Of a stretch of DNA of 64,000 nucleotides, positions 1 to 8,408 are shown one piece after another. The translations under genes were made by a program, and so were the position numbers. Positions within the stretch are counted from its first letter, which is position 1. Each line of letters begins with the position of its first letter. Source of the stretch: Natronosalvus caseinilyticus (GTDB lineage Archaea > Halobacteriota > Halobacteria > Halobacteriales > Natrialbaceae); assembly GCF_017357105.1 (NCBI RefSeq), contig NZ_CP100395.1:62001-126000 (forward strand), given 5' to 3'. Below the pieces are notes generated by a model. It was not told the DNA's origin. It worked only from the letters and a program-made list of their open reading frames with translations, and did not search any database.

Positions 1-2
1 CG

Positions 3-95
3 AATGATTGGATACGAACTCTGAAGGAGATAAAGGTAGGGCCACTGTCTCGAGGCGCTAACATCGAGATTCTGGAAACAGTGGTGTCTTGTTGA
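3..95 (+). CDS. 3' end of an ORF entering from the left edge
   Basis: Frame 3 is open from the window edge to a TGA at 93-95 (about 30 residues, beginning NDWIRTLKEI). The Trp, hydrophobic spacing and acidic residues are compatible with the tail of a winged-helix or replication protein, but no family can be assigned. It lies upstream of the iterons, so it may be the end of another plasmid-maintenance gene. It could also be chance. Confidence 0.25.
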   Translation, partial: NDWIRTLKEIKVGPLSRGANIEILETVVSC

Positions 96-237
96 GAATC
101 GAGTTACCCCCACAGAATGAGTCATCGTACTTCGTGGGCTAACCAATACCATGACTGCCACCAGTGAAATCCTATCGCTTGTCTGTACTGGCTTCGTCCG
201 CTAACTGGAGACGAAATCGTAGAACCACCAGCTATTG

Positions 238-278
238 TTAACCAACAAAGGATGGTTATCCCGGCGTCTGTTGGTTAA
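238..278. promoter_or_regulatory. 10-bp inverted repeat TTAACCAACA / TGTTGGTTAA
   Basis: The arms TTAACCAACA (238-247) and TGTTGGTTAA (269-278) are perfect inverted repeats separated by 21 bp. The same arms with a 23-bp spacer occur at 26145-26187, 15 bp upstream of the broken DUF6788 gene. A conserved palindrome at two distant places suggests an operator or recombination site. No gene reads directly from this copy. Confidence 0.5.
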
Positions 279-336
279 ATACGTGGGGTGAATACACCTC
301 ATGTGCGATCTGAATTACTGAGAGAAGTCTACAAGG

Positions 337-443
337 AGCACCTCTATCGATTTGTTCTGGAATAATCCGTTAGAGAACGCACCCCCTATCGATTTGTTCA
401 GGGAAGCCAAGTCGGCAGGGACACACCCCTATCGACTTGTTTT
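337..443. repeat. Three iterons of an ORB-like element, 42-43 bp apart
   Basis: Three direct repeats centre on TATCGA at 345, 387 and 430. Read on the minus strand they give AACAAATCGATAGGGGG-type sequences (third copy AACAAGTCGATAGGGG). This has the ORB layout of a conserved half followed by a G-string, but a different core from the ACACATCGATGACGGGG boxes nearby. The 42/43-bp spacing is about four helical turns. They are probably initiator binding sites, perhaps for a different Orc1/Cdc6 paralogue. Confidence 0.6.
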
Positions 444-850
444 TCGCACTCACTGAGAATCGTTGCGAGGTTGAGCCTGTACTACCGCTCAGAGTTCATC
501 ACCATGAACGTCGTTAAACCGAGAGTCTTCACGAAAGGTGTCCATGATCGTTACAGGGCTCTCAGCAAACAAGAACTCGAGATAACTGCCTGAGTGTGGG
601 CCCTGCTTTTGCATTCGGATTCGACGAACGAGTATGTCGATAGCTCCTTCATCTTGTTGACGTACGTTTTTGGTGATACAGTCGACTTTTACACATCGAT
701 GACGGGGGGTGGGCCGCAGCGATATACTTCGCCACCGGCTCAAGCCAAGAGCTGAAAGAAGGGCGAATATGAGGGGTAGAACAAATGACATGGGGAGATA
801 TACATCGACGGAGGTCAAGTTTTTTAGTACCCCCGCCATATAGCAGAGGT
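444..850. other. Leader region upstream of orc1/cdc6
   Basis: No convincing gene is seen between the iterons and the orc start. Open frames here are shadows, and one would run through the ORB at 687-713. The region holds that ORB and presumably the orc promoter. Confidence 0.5.
687..713 (+). repeat. Origin recognition box (ORB), plus orientation
   Basis: TTTTACACATCGATGACGGG followed by more Gs is a haloarchaeal ORB-type repeat with a terminal G-string. It recurs in inverted orientation at 2345, 2379 and 2587 and in direct orientation at 2944, all around the orc gene. Known biology: Orc1/Cdc6 proteins bind such boxes next to their own gene. Confidence 0.8.
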
Positions 851-2314
851 ATGGACGGCAGCAATCAAGGTGGCACTGATCAACCTACGATAGAAGGGGA
901 AACGACACAATCAGAGACAGAGGAAAAGCCCGACGTCACCCAGGACAATTTCGCTGCCGACAACGCGCCTCTCGGCCTTCCCGAAGGCGCCTCTGACGAG
1001 AGTACGCAGCAGTCGATCCGGGATATGCTCAACGAGGACGGGAGTGGGTCAGTATTCGTCAACCGTGATCTCGTCGAGCCCGACACCATCATCGATGAAG
1101 AGCGGATCGTCGGTCGCGACGATCAACTTGAATCAGTCGTGTCATTCCTGAGGCCGACACTGCAAGGAAACCGGCCGCCGAATATGCTCCTCTACGGCCC
1201 TGCTGGAACTGGGAAGTCACTCATCATCGGTGCTGTGACACAGCAGATCGTCGAACTCTGCAAGTCGAAGGGTGAGAACTTCGGTGTCGTCGATATCAAC
1301 TGCCAGCCGATCAACACTCTTGACCAGGCTGTCTACGAACTCGTCCAGACAGTTGCAAAAGACATTGACGCAAAAGTGGGCGTGCCCGAAACTGGCGTGT
1401 CGACTAAGCGCAAGTACCGACGTCTCTACGAACTTATCAACGAACACTACGACTCGGTCATCTTCATCCTCGACGAGATCGACCTTCTGGTGGGACGCCG
1501 CGCCAACGACGAACCCGCTTACTCGAAATTGCTCTATCAGCTCTCGCGAGCCAGCAACACAAACGAGATCGAGGGACGAGTTTCCGTCGCAGTGCTGACG
1601 AACGATCCGAAGTTCATGGAGGACATCGACGGGCGTGCCGAGAGTTCGTTCAATCCTCGAGACGTCTACTTCCCAGATTACGATGCAAATCAGCTGCGCG
1701 AGATTCTCCGGAATCGTCGCGATGCCTTCCGACCGGATGCACTCTCCGATGACGTAATCCCACTCGTTGCTGCCTTCGCAGCGCAGAGCCACGGGGATGC
1801 TCGGAAAGCCATCGACCTGTTTCGTGGCGCCGGCGACCTTGCCGACGAACGCGGAGACGACAGTGTCGAAGAACACCACGTCCGCGAGTCTCAGGAGGAA
1901 ATCGACAAGGATCGGTCGCTGAAGCTCGTTGAGGGACTCACAACTCAAAAGAAGATCTCGTTGTATGCTACCGCCGCAGTGGCCCATTACTCGAAGCGCT
2001 CGGGAAACTCTGTTCCGAGCCCAGTTGGTTTCAAAGTGTATCAGTGGGTGACCGACGAACTCGACACAGATCAGATGACTCGGGAGACATACGTCAAGTA
2101 CGTCAAGGAGCTTTCTACGTACGGACTGATTTCGACGTCGAGGAAGAGTCGGGGTCGCGGTGGTGGGATGTATATGGAGTTCACCTTCACGGGTGATCCC
2201 ACAGGGATCATGAACCGGCTCACTGAGGATACTCGATTAGAGAGTATTGCTGACCAGGAAGAATTCCTTCGAACGGTGGTCAACGCACAACTGAATGAGT
2301 TCCACCAGGACTAA
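851..2314 (+). CDS. Orc1/Cdc6 family replication initiator
   Basis: An AAA+ initiator that binds ORBs, melts the origin and recruits MCM. The chosen ATG (851) gives 487 residues; an upstream ATG at 785 would add a non-acidic, Arg-rich leader crossing the ORB-proximal DNA and is less likely. An acidic N-terminus of about 70 residues precedes the AAA+ core. Walker A is GPAGTGKS, Walker B is FILDEID, and a sensor-like VLTNDP follows. The C-terminal third (from about residue 370) fits a winged helix, with a glycine/arginine-rich turn near RKSRGRGGG. ORBs on both sides mark this as the initiator of the origin here. Confidence 0.93.
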   Translation: MDGSNQGGTDQPTIEGETTQSETEEKPDVTQDNFAADNAPLGLPEGASDESTQQSIRDMLNEDGSGSVFVNRDLVEPDTIIDEERIVGRDDQLESVVSFLRPTLQGNRPPNMLLYGPAGTGKSLIIGAVTQQIVELCKSKGENFGVVDINCQPINTLDQAVYELVQTVAKDIDAKVGVPETGVSTKRKYRRLYELINEHYDSVIFILDEIDLLVGRRANDEPAYSKLLYQLSRASNTNEIEGRVSVAVLTNDPKFMEDIDGRAESSFNPRDVYFPDYDANQLREILRNRRDAFRPDALSDDVIPLVAAFAAQSHGDARKAIDLFRGAGDLADERGDDSVEEHHVRESQEEIDKDRSLKLVEGLTTQKKISLYATAAVAHYSKRSGNSVPSPVGFKVYQWVTDELDTDQMTRETYVKYVKELSTYGLISTSRKSRGRGGGMYMEFTFTGDPTGIMNRLTEDTRLESIADQEEFLRTVVNAQLNEFHQD

Positions 2315-2344
2315 GATAGGCGATCTTCGTGAAGCTAGAGTGTA

Positions 2345-2404
2345 GACACCCCCCCCGTCGTCGATGTGTAATTCTTGACCTCTCCCCCCGTCATCGAAGT
2401 GTAA
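2345..2404 (-). repeat. Tandem pair of ORBs, minus orientation
   Basis: Two boxes directly downstream of orc: 2345-2372 (C-string then GTCGTCGATGTGTAA) and 2379-2404 (CCCCCCGTCATCGAAGTGTA). Both are reverse complements of the ORB at 687-713, with single-base differences in the core. Confidence 0.75.
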
Positions 2405-2586
2405 ATGTTCTCGATGCGATGGCTGGATTCTCGAAACCGAGCAAGGATGATTCGATATTAGTGAACGTAAATTCCAGGCCACTCCAAAGAGGGTGTGCTC
2501 TCATGAGGATTTACTGGTTTTGAGAGATGCGTTCGTCCAAATGAGGCGAAGTGGGTCACAGACGAATCTTGACTCGTGATTCAACC

Positions 2587-2612
2587 CTCCCTCTCCGTCA
2601 TCGATGTGTAAA
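2587..2612 (-). repeat. ORB, minus orientation (left flank of candidate origin)
   Basis: CCGTCATCGATGTGTAAA preceded by a pyrimidine string is the reverse complement of the box at 2944-2971. The two face away from each other and enclose about 330 bp. Confidence 0.75.
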
Positions 2613-2943
2613 CCACCGATGTAAGAAGGGTAGAGACGATGAAACGAACGGTCTCAACCATGGGAAAGGATCCAACTGCAGCGATATCAGGAAAAGAAAG
2701 TATAGAATAACGGTCGACGATAGCAATCTACCTTGTTCGGTCAGCTGGAGTGATACTCCACATAACACTCACTCTAGGTCCATTGCGGCTCTGGTTTATT
2801 CGGAGGTTACTTAAAACTTTGCCAGATCAAAGGTATAAGTTTCATATATGGTATTTCTGGGTGTTAAGACCTCTCGCCCGTGTTTACGACGGCTCCGCCT
2901 ATTTTCGACGGTCTCGTTTACTAACCCCGGCCTCTTCTCACGC
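2613..2943. other. Candidate replication origin core / DNA-unwinding element
   Basis: This gene-free interval lies between inverted ORBs (2587-2612 and 2944-2971), immediately downstream of the orc gene. The stretch around 2806-2862 is clearly AT-rich (runs such as TTACTTAAAACTTT and TTTCATATATGG). An AT-rich unwinding element flanked by inverted ORBs is the known haloarchaeal origin layout. Which ORB pair is used is inferred. Confidence 0.6.
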
Positions 2944-2971
2944 TTTTACACATCGATGACGGGGGGAGAGG
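2944..2971 (+). repeat. ORB, plus orientation (right flank of candidate origin)
   Basis: TTTTACACATCGATGACGGG with G-string, almost identical to the box at 687-713. Confidence 0.8.
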
Positions 2972-3060
2972 GTCATCCTTACCAGTCTCGCCAAATATCC
3001 AAGGTCACTACCCCACCCTACTTCGCTCGGCCTGACGGCCTCGTTTGTGGAGGAGCACTA

Positions 3061-3198
3061 GGTTTATACAGCTCGCAGCGCTTCCTTCATGTATGAGCCT
3101 CGAAGAGACAGTCGATCACCTCGCTGAGGAACTCGACCTCGAGCGAAGTGACCACGTCCGAGAGGTCGGTCAGTCGGTCGCAGAGCTTCGCGACTGAT
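3061..3198 (+). CDS. Short ORF with its own TATA box (possible 5' gene remnant)
   Basis: TTTATA at 3062-3067 lies about 28 bp before an ATG at 3094, the spacing of leaderless haloarchaeal transcripts. The coding part is 3094-3198 and encodes 34 residues beginning MSLEETVDHLAEELDLE and ending at TGA. The composition is typically haloarchaeal. The frame stays open for about 100 more codons after the stop, but that part does not look protein-like. It overlaps the minus-strand ORF 3087-3386 antisense. It may be a real micro-protein or the surviving start of a broken gene. Confidence 0.35.
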
Positions 3199-3386
3199 CG
3201 AAACAGTTCTCTGAAATCTCGTTCGACGAGCCCAGATTCCAGATAATCGATGAACTCCGGCTTTGTCGGCCCCGCTTCCTTCAGGAGATCGCCTCGCTCT
3301 GTGCGTTCCAAGACTGCACAAGCAAACTCCGTACAGTGGTCTTCGTGCCGAGTGGCGTACGTCGACAGTGCATCACGCCAGTGCAT
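3087..3386 (-). CDS. Hypothetical acidic protein, probably 5'-truncated
   Basis: Ninety-nine residues from the only in-frame ATG, rich in Glu, Asp, Cys and His (segments TRHEDHCTEFACAVLER and ERDFRELFRSVAKLCDRL). The frame continues upstream for about 21 more residues in the same style (RYLHFRSETDCFYPGVD) to a TAG, with no start codon. This suggests an N-terminally truncated copy of a larger protein. The family is not recognised. Its last 35 codons are antisense to the 3094 ORF. Confidence 0.5.
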   Translation of the reverse strand: MHWRDALSTYATRHEDHCTEFACAVLERTERGDLLKEAGPTKPEFIDYLESGLVERDFRELFRSVAKLCDRLTDLSDVVTSLEVEFLSEVIDCLFEAHT

Positions 3387-3661
3387 ATCAACTCCTGGAT
3401 AGAAACAGTCCGTCTCGGAACGAAAGTGAAGGTAACGAGCAACGGTAGGAGACTATACTGGCCCAAATTATGCGGTGTGAAGGGCGTGATCAGATCTATA
3501 GCGGTATAGGATCGTTTCGGGCGGACTGTACCTCCGGACGTCGTTCTGTGACGTCAGTTGTGGTGTGGGCGGCGCTGTTTGGCGATTCAGCAGACTCCAT
3601 CAGATGGAGACTCTCTCTGTGGCGTCATCAATGCCCATCTTCGTCGACCGAGTGGCAGAGC

Positions 3662-3886
3662 TTACTCCCACGTGAAATCCTTCGCTGTTTTCTTGTGTAC
3701 CTGCTTCGCTGGTGTGTATTCGGTCCTTTTTTCGTGATATCCGTATTCAGGAACGACGACCGCAGCCTTTCCGACGGGTCGATCAGTCGTGTAAAGGCTG
3801 GTCTTGATCGTCTCGTTGGTCTCGAACAAACGTCCATTTCTTCGGCAATATTGGGTGTGATTGTGTGTCACTATCAACCTCCGCAC
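3662..3886 (-). CDS. Small hypothetical protein, 74 aa
   Basis: This minus-strand frame encodes a plausible soluble basic protein (central part TIKTSLYTTDRPVGKAAVVV, ending KKTAKDFTWE). It has no recognisable domain, and no clear promoter or ribosome site was seen. The plus-strand frame on the same DNA looks like noise. The only support is residue composition and a sensible C-terminus. Confidence 0.35.
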   Translation of the reverse strand: MRRLIVTHNHTQYCRRNGRLFETNETIKTSLYTTDRPVGKAAVVVPEYGYHEKRTEYTPAKQVHKKTAKDFTWE

Positions 3887-4011
3887 GGTAAGAGAAAACG
3901 CCCCTGAAGCTTCAATGACGATTCTTCGGGGCTAAGCACCCACCTACCACCGGAAAGGAATCCCCACCCTTTCCTTTTCGTGTCAGCACAAACTCGTATT
4001 ACTCAGCCCCG

Positions 4012-4190
4012 CTCATGGACGGGTCGTGGAGTTCGAATGGATAGGAATAGCGCGGGGTGACAATGATGTGGTAGCTGGTTGGCTATGAGGGCGACGTTGG
4101 CAACGACTAACCCCCTCCCCCGCGCTGTTAGAGAATTGGTCCCAGTGAACGTAACCGAATTGGCCGCGTCGGCCCGCCCTACCCAAACTC
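4012..4190 (+). ncRNA. Candidate structured RNA, family 1, copy 1
   Basis: This region is repeated, in the same orientation, at 36778-36960. The core (4061-4126) is almost unchanged between copies while the flanks drift. The core folds into nested helices: outer stem 4049-4057 with 4118-4126 (AGCGCGGGG/CCCCGCGCT), middle GGTT/AACC (4077-4080 with 4109-4112), and apical hairpin CGTT-GGC-AACG (4095-4105). No sensible reading frame is shared by the two copies. It matches no RNA class I recognise; box C/D and H/ACA signatures were not convincing. Confidence 0.5.
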
Positions 4191-4367
4191 ACCAGTCTGT
4201 GTTATCACGGTTCCACTGCCATCAACAGGAGGGTAGAGGTACGAAACGTCCGCTTTCAATCGATCAACCAGGTCCTGAGCGTGGTGCGCGTTCTTTGCAC
4301 CATGAGATTACCATGCCCCTTAACGGCGCTTGCTGGAGGGAGGATTAGTGTCACTGCTCCTCGCTTT

Positions 4368-5864
4368 TCACGTCCGCCAGTAGGACGGAGTCAATAGCAC
4401 CAACACCGGAATGATCTCGATCCGCCCGACCCACATAAGGAAGATCATGACAAGCTTCGTTGACTGGGGGAACGGATCATAGCTTTCGAGTGGGCCTGCG
4501 ATACCGAACGCTGGTCCGATATTAAAGAACGTTGCTGCTGCAGCACTCATCGCCTCAAACTCCGAGACTGTTAATTGTACCCGGGAAGCGTCGATCACGA
4601 CGAAAATCGTCGCCAGAATGAAAAACACGAGGCTCACGAGGGTGTACGCATAGATATCCCGAATCGTCTCTTCGTCGATGACGGATCCACTCAGTCGGAC
4701 TGGGCGAATCGCGCTTGGACTAGCTGCCGTAAACAGGTCGCGTCGAAACGCCTTCACGACGACCAACCAGCGCAGAGTTTTAATCGAACAGGTCGTACTG
4801 CCGGCCATTCCACCGATGAACATACAGACGAACAGGAGGTGTTTGGGCCCCGCCGACCAGAGGTTGAAGTCTGTGCTCGCGTAGCCAGTGGTTGTTACGA
4901 TTGAGACAACTTGAAAGATAGCGTGTCGAGCGATCTCTTCGAGGTTCGTGTATGGCCCGCCATTCGCGAACAACATCCCACCAACACCGAGGGAAAAGAA
5001 TCCGAGGATCGCGACGTAGAACCGAAACTCGTCGCTGTTCCGGAGCCGGTCAAAGTTTCCTTGGAAGACGAAGTAGAGTAAAACGAAACTGGTTGCACCG
5101 ATCGCCATAAACGGAATAATCACCCACTGCACAGCAGGAGAGAAAGCAGCGATACTGTCCCCCCGCGGTGAAAAGCCACTCGTCGAAATCGTCGTGAACG
5201 CGTGCGCAATAGCATCGTACAACGTCATCTCCGGGGCATATCCGACTAGGTGAAGCCCGTAGAGAACCGCCACCTGAAGCCCGGTCAGACCGATATAGAG
5301 CTTCCAGAGAAGGGCGGCTGTTTCCGAAATTTGGGGGGTGAGTTTGTTGACGTCCTGTGTCTGGGTTTCGGTCTCCATGAGCTGTGCCCCACCGACGGAT
5401 AGCTGGGAGAGGACCGCCGTCGCTAGCACAAGAATTCCGAGCCCACCGAGCCACTGAAGGACCGCTCGCCACATGAGGATGGCCCGTGAGTGGCGTTCGA
5501 AATTTACGACGACCGTCGCCCCGGTCGTCGTGACGCCGCTCATACTCTCGAAGAGCGCGTTCACAGGTTCTGCGAGTGTGCCTTCCCCAGCCAGCAGAAA
5601 TGGAACGGCACCGACGAGAGCGATGCTCAGCCACGTCAGGGAGACCATCAGAAACGCCTCTCGTGCACGGAGGTCACGCTCGTCGGTCAGCTGTTCGAGA
5701 CCGAGTCCGAGAAGTGCTGTGCCAAATATCGGGAGGACGAACGGGAGCAGTGCCGTTCCGTCGTAGAGAGCGATTCCGAGTGGGAGTAGTAACGGCACCC
5801 ACAACCATTTGAGAATCGTTCCAACTAACCGGCAGCTTACCCGCCAGTCGACGCGAACACTCAT
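4368..5864 (-). CDS. trkH: TrkH-family K+ uptake channel subunit
   Basis: Membrane-embedded K+ translocation subunit of a Trk system, 498 residues. Four pore repeats can be seen with filter-like segments SGVTTTGAT, TISTSGF, VTTTGYAS and FNIGPAFG. The conserved GGMAGSTTCSIKTLRW loop follows the third pore. The start ATG overlaps the trkA stop by 4 bp, so the two are cotranscribed and translationally coupled. TrkH needs TrkA for nucleotide-controlled gating. The length is normal and there is no sign of damage. Confidence 0.95.
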   Translation of the reverse strand: MSVRVDWRVSCRLVGTILKWLWVPLLLPLGIALYDGTALLPFVLPIFGTALLGLGLEQLTDERDLRAREAFLMVSLTWLSIALVGAVPFLLAGEGTLAEPVNALFESMSGVTTTGATVVVNFERHSRAILMWRAVLQWLGGLGILVLATAVLSQLSVGGAQLMETETQTQDVNKLTPQISETAALLWKLYIGLTGLQVAVLYGLHLVGYAPEMTLYDAIAHAFTTISTSGFSPRGDSIAAFSPAVQWVIIPFMAIGATSFVLLYFVFQGNFDRLRNSDEFRFYVAILGFFSLGVGGMLFANGGPYTNLEEIARHAIFQVVSIVTTTGYASTDFNLWSAGPKHLLFVCMFIGGMAGSTTCSIKTLRWLVVVKAFRRDLFTAASPSAIRPVRLSGSVIDEETIRDIYAYTLVSLVFFILATIFVVIDASRVQLTVSEFEAMSAAAATFFNIGPAFGIAGPLESYDPFPQSTKLVMIFLMWVGRIEIIPVLVLLTPSYWRT

Positions 5865-7198
5865 ACGACAGCCATTACGTCAGAAAGTGCATCTGCAGCA
5901 ACGAAGAGGACGACGTGGTCGCCGGGTTCAACCACGGTATCGCCACGAGGAACGACGAACTCTTTGTTGCGAGTAATCGCGCCAATAACGACTTCAGCAG
6001 GGAGTTCCGGAACACTTTCGTGGATGGACCGACCCGCCAGGACGCTCTCCTTGTCGACCTCGATTTCCAAAACCTCGGCTTGTCTATCTTCGATGAGCGA
6101 GAGGTTTTCGATCTTGCCTTCCTGTGTGAAACGGACGATTTCCTCAGCAGTTGATTCACGTGGGCTGATGGCGACATCAATCCCAACAGCCTCGAACAGT
6201 TCGGCGTTGTCGCCTGCTTCAACGACTGCGACTGTTCGCGGCACACCGATATTCTTTGCAAGTAATGATACGAGGAGATTCTTTTCGTCGCTTTCAGCTG
6301 TCGCGATCACCGCATCTGCATCGTCGATGTTCTCACCGATGAGGTAGTCTATATCCGTGGCGTTGTGCTCCATCACGACAGTGTCTGGGAGAATCTCGGC
6401 AAGTTGATGGGCACGGTCGCTTGACTGCTCGATTAGCCGCGGATTGAGCCCACGTTCCTCGAGGAGTTTTGCCGTGTGGTATCCTATATCGCTCCCACCA
6501 ATTACAACAATATCCTGTGCTTCGTTCGAAGCTTCAGCGGGGACAACCGTCTTCGAAAACACTTGGACGCTGTCTGGTCGGCCAATAACGATCACCCGGT
6601 TGTCGGCTTCGATCCGCGTCTGCCCACGGGGAATCACTACATCCCCATTACGGACCAATGCAGCAAACGTGAGCGCCTCGAACTGGTCCGCCTCTTCGAC
6701 AATCTGCCCAACAATCTCACTCTCTGCCGAGACTTCGAACTCGGACATCTGGACAAGACCCCCAGCGAAGGGGTCGACATCGACTGCTGCCGGGAGACTG
6801 ACCACCCGAACGATGTCGTTGGCAGTTAAGAGATCAGTCGAAACCATGAAATCGACATCGAAAGCCCCCTCTGACTGGGTCCACGTCTCGAGGAAATTCG
6901 CGTTCCGGACTCGGGCGATCGTAAAGGCGTCGGCTACGGTCTTTGCTGTCATACACGTAACTAGGTTGATTTCATCATCATCCGTACTAGCGATGAGCAT
7001 ATCCGCCTTCTCAACACCGGCTTCCTGAAGAACCTCGAGCGATGTACCATCACCTTCTATCGCCAAGATACCGCGGGAATACGTGAGCTCCTCGACCTTA
7101 TCGGGGTCGACATCGATGACGATGACGTCATGACTTTCAGTAAGGCTGGCAGCAATATTCGACCCAACCTCACCGGCCCCGACAACGATCACTCGCAT
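5861..7198 (-). CDS. trkA: TrkA, regulatory NAD-binding subunit of Trk K+ uptake
   Basis: Cytoplasmic gating ring subunit made of two RCK units, each an N-terminal Rossmann domain and a C-terminal ligand domain. The first Rossmann motif is VVGAGEVGSNIA at the very start (with VIDVDPDKVEEL following); the second is VVIGGSDIGYHTA near residue 230. I chose the internal ATG at 7198 because RCK proteins begin with this motif; the longer frame to 7267 adds 23 poorly conserved residues. The gene is first of an operon with trkH. RCK_C domains are known c-di-AMP receptors in other prokaryotes, relevant because a DacZ-type cyclase is encoded 1.2 kb away. Confidence 0.94.
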   Translation of the reverse strand: MRVIVVGAGEVGSNIAASLTESHDVIVIDVDPDKVEELTYSRGILAIEGDGTSLEVLQEAGVEKADMLIASTDDDEINLVTCMTAKTVADAFTIARVRNANFLETWTQSEGAFDVDFMVSTDLLTANDIVRVVSLPAAVDVDPFAGGLVQMSEFEVSAESEIVGQIVEEADQFEALTFAALVRNGDVVIPRGQTRIEADNRVIVIGRPDSVQVFSKTVVPAEASNEAQDIVVIGGSDIGYHTAKLLEERGLNPRLIEQSSDRAHQLAEILPDTVVMEHNATDIDYLIGENIDDADAVIATAESDEKNLLVSLLAKNIGVPRTVAVVEAGDNAELFEAVGIDVAISPRESTAEEIVRFTQEGKIENLSLIEDRQAEVLEIEVDKESVLAGRSIHESVPELPAEVVIGAITRNKEFVVPRGDTVVEPGDHVVLFVAADALSDVMAVV

Positions 7199-7543
7199 TG
7201 GCTCATCCTCGGAGGACTCATTACCGCTATCTAACGGTGGAACCATACTAAAATGTCTTTTTCTCATTCGATCAACACTCGATAATGGTGACGTCGTCGA
7301 TGGTCACGCTGATGAGGGTGTCGATTACGATCTCACAGTTATGAGGCGACCCGGGAGAGTGTTGTTCAGCAGCTGCTGTTTGACGTGATTCCGAAAGCTA
7401 TCGGAAAACGTTCTTCCACTATCGGAATCATAACTTAATGTCATCTCAACCGTGCCATCGTGGCTAAACAAATGGACGGAGAAGCTCCGTTATTGGGTAG
7501 CTGGTACCGTTTTTCCCTATGGAGCTCGGGAGTGATCGGTTTG

Positions 7544-7551
7544 TAATGGAC
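7544..7551. repeat. Target-site duplication TAATGGAC (left)
   Basis: Direct 8-bp repeat with 8369-8376, exactly flanking the inverted-repeat element 7552-8368. Confidence 0.85.
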
Positions 7552-8368
7552 GGCTCTGTTGGAATCCTTGGCCAATGATAGATATATGTGACCGTGCTGA
7601 ATACAGAGCGCGAATCGGTCACTCCTCGTTCAGTGAGAAGCGGCGATACAGATTGGTCGATACAACCTGTGGAGAGTATGGCCGCTCAGTCGTCAAGATA
7701 TGGTTTCTCAACATGTGGGTCGCCCCCAATAAGCGTCGTCAGCCACCGAGTGACGGTATCGAACAACGCAACGAGTGGACCCAGTGCGCGTTCGACGTAC
7801 GAAATCGGGCGGGCGACGCGGAGACTCCAGGACTCTGCATGGCCGAGCCCGTAGGATTTCGGCACGATTTCTCCGAAGACGAGGATTAGAACGCTGACGC
7901 TGAGTGTTGCTATTACGACGGCGAACCCAGGGGGAACGAACCGTGCAACAAGAAGTGTGATGATGCTGGTGATGGCGATGTTAACGAGGTTGTTCCCGAC
8001 CAGCAGTGTGACGAGGAGTCGATGCGGGTTCGCACGGAGTTGTTGGAGCGTACGACTATCTCGTGTACTATTTTCGGGAGTAGTCTCCACCCATTCATCC
8101 GGGAGCGAAAAGATCGCTGACTCACTGCTGGAAAAGAACGCACTCAATGACAATAGAATCACGACTGCGAGAAGGGACGGTACCAAGAACAAGTATGTAC
8201 TCATGTTTGACTCCTACAAAGGGAGGTGTATGAATACCGGTGGTTGATTCGCAAGCGTAGTGAGCGGGTGGTCCAACTTTCTCAACGTGAAACAAACACA
8301 GCAATCGTGCTGTACCCTCTGTATTCAGCACGCGCCTTCTATCCATTTCCAAGGACTTCAACAGAGCC
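7552..8368. mobile_element. Transposase-less passenger cassette (817 bp) carrying a DUF21 gene
   Basis: The left end starts GGCTCTGTTGGAATCCTTGG and the right end, read inward, starts GGCTCTGTTGAAGTCCTTGG. Similarity continues to a shared GTGCTGAATACAGAG block about 42 bp in. The element is bounded by perfect 8-bp direct repeats TAATGGAC, which proves transposition as a unit. The only gene inside is the DUF21 protein 7686-8204; there is no transposase. The left end is nearly identical to the solo end at 24456-24525. The TSD length and CTGTTG-type ends recall IS6-family elements (inference), so it was probably mobilised in trans. It sits in the region upstream of the DacZ gene. Confidence 0.85.
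7686..8204 (-). CDS. DUF21/CNNM domain membrane protein (no CBS domains)
   Basis: A 172-residue protein with three or four membrane segments and the CNNM/DUF21 signatures: SLSAFFSSSESAIFSL near the start, LLVTLLVGNNLVNIA, and VLILVFGEIVPKSYGL. CNNM/CorC proteins handle divalent cations, notably Mg2+ export. This copy stops after the DUF21 domain, without the CBS pair and CorC_HlyC domain present in the homologue at 30042-31424. Transport without the regulatory half is possible but unproven. It is cargo of the mobile cassette 7552-8368, which separates it from its neighbours' evolution. Confidence 0.85.
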   Translation of the reverse strand: MSTYLFLVPSLLAVVILLSLSAFFSSSESAIFSLPDEWVETTPENSTRDSRTLQQLRANPHRLLVTLLVGNNLVNIAITSIITLLVARFVPPGFAVVIATLSVSVLILVFGEIVPKSYGLGHAESWSLRVARPISYVERALGPLVALFDTVTRWLTTLIGGDPHVEKPYLDD

Positions 8369-8408
8369 TAATGGACGGTCTTTACCGACGGCCCATCGAA
8401 TGGAGGGT

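Noticed and set aside
1217-1987. 256-codon minus-strand frame inside orc1/cdc6
   Set aside because: Antisense shadow of a clearly coding AAA+ gene with Walker motifs; common in GC-rich haloarchaeal DNA.
4079-4348. 89-codon open frame over the family 1 structured repeat
   Set aside because: The frame is not kept in the second copy at 36778-36960 and its composition is not protein-like.
5050-5634. Long frame within trkH and similar frames within trkA, MscS and antiporter genes
   Set aside because: Arg/Ser/Thr-rich translations with no motif; these are shadows of the real genes.
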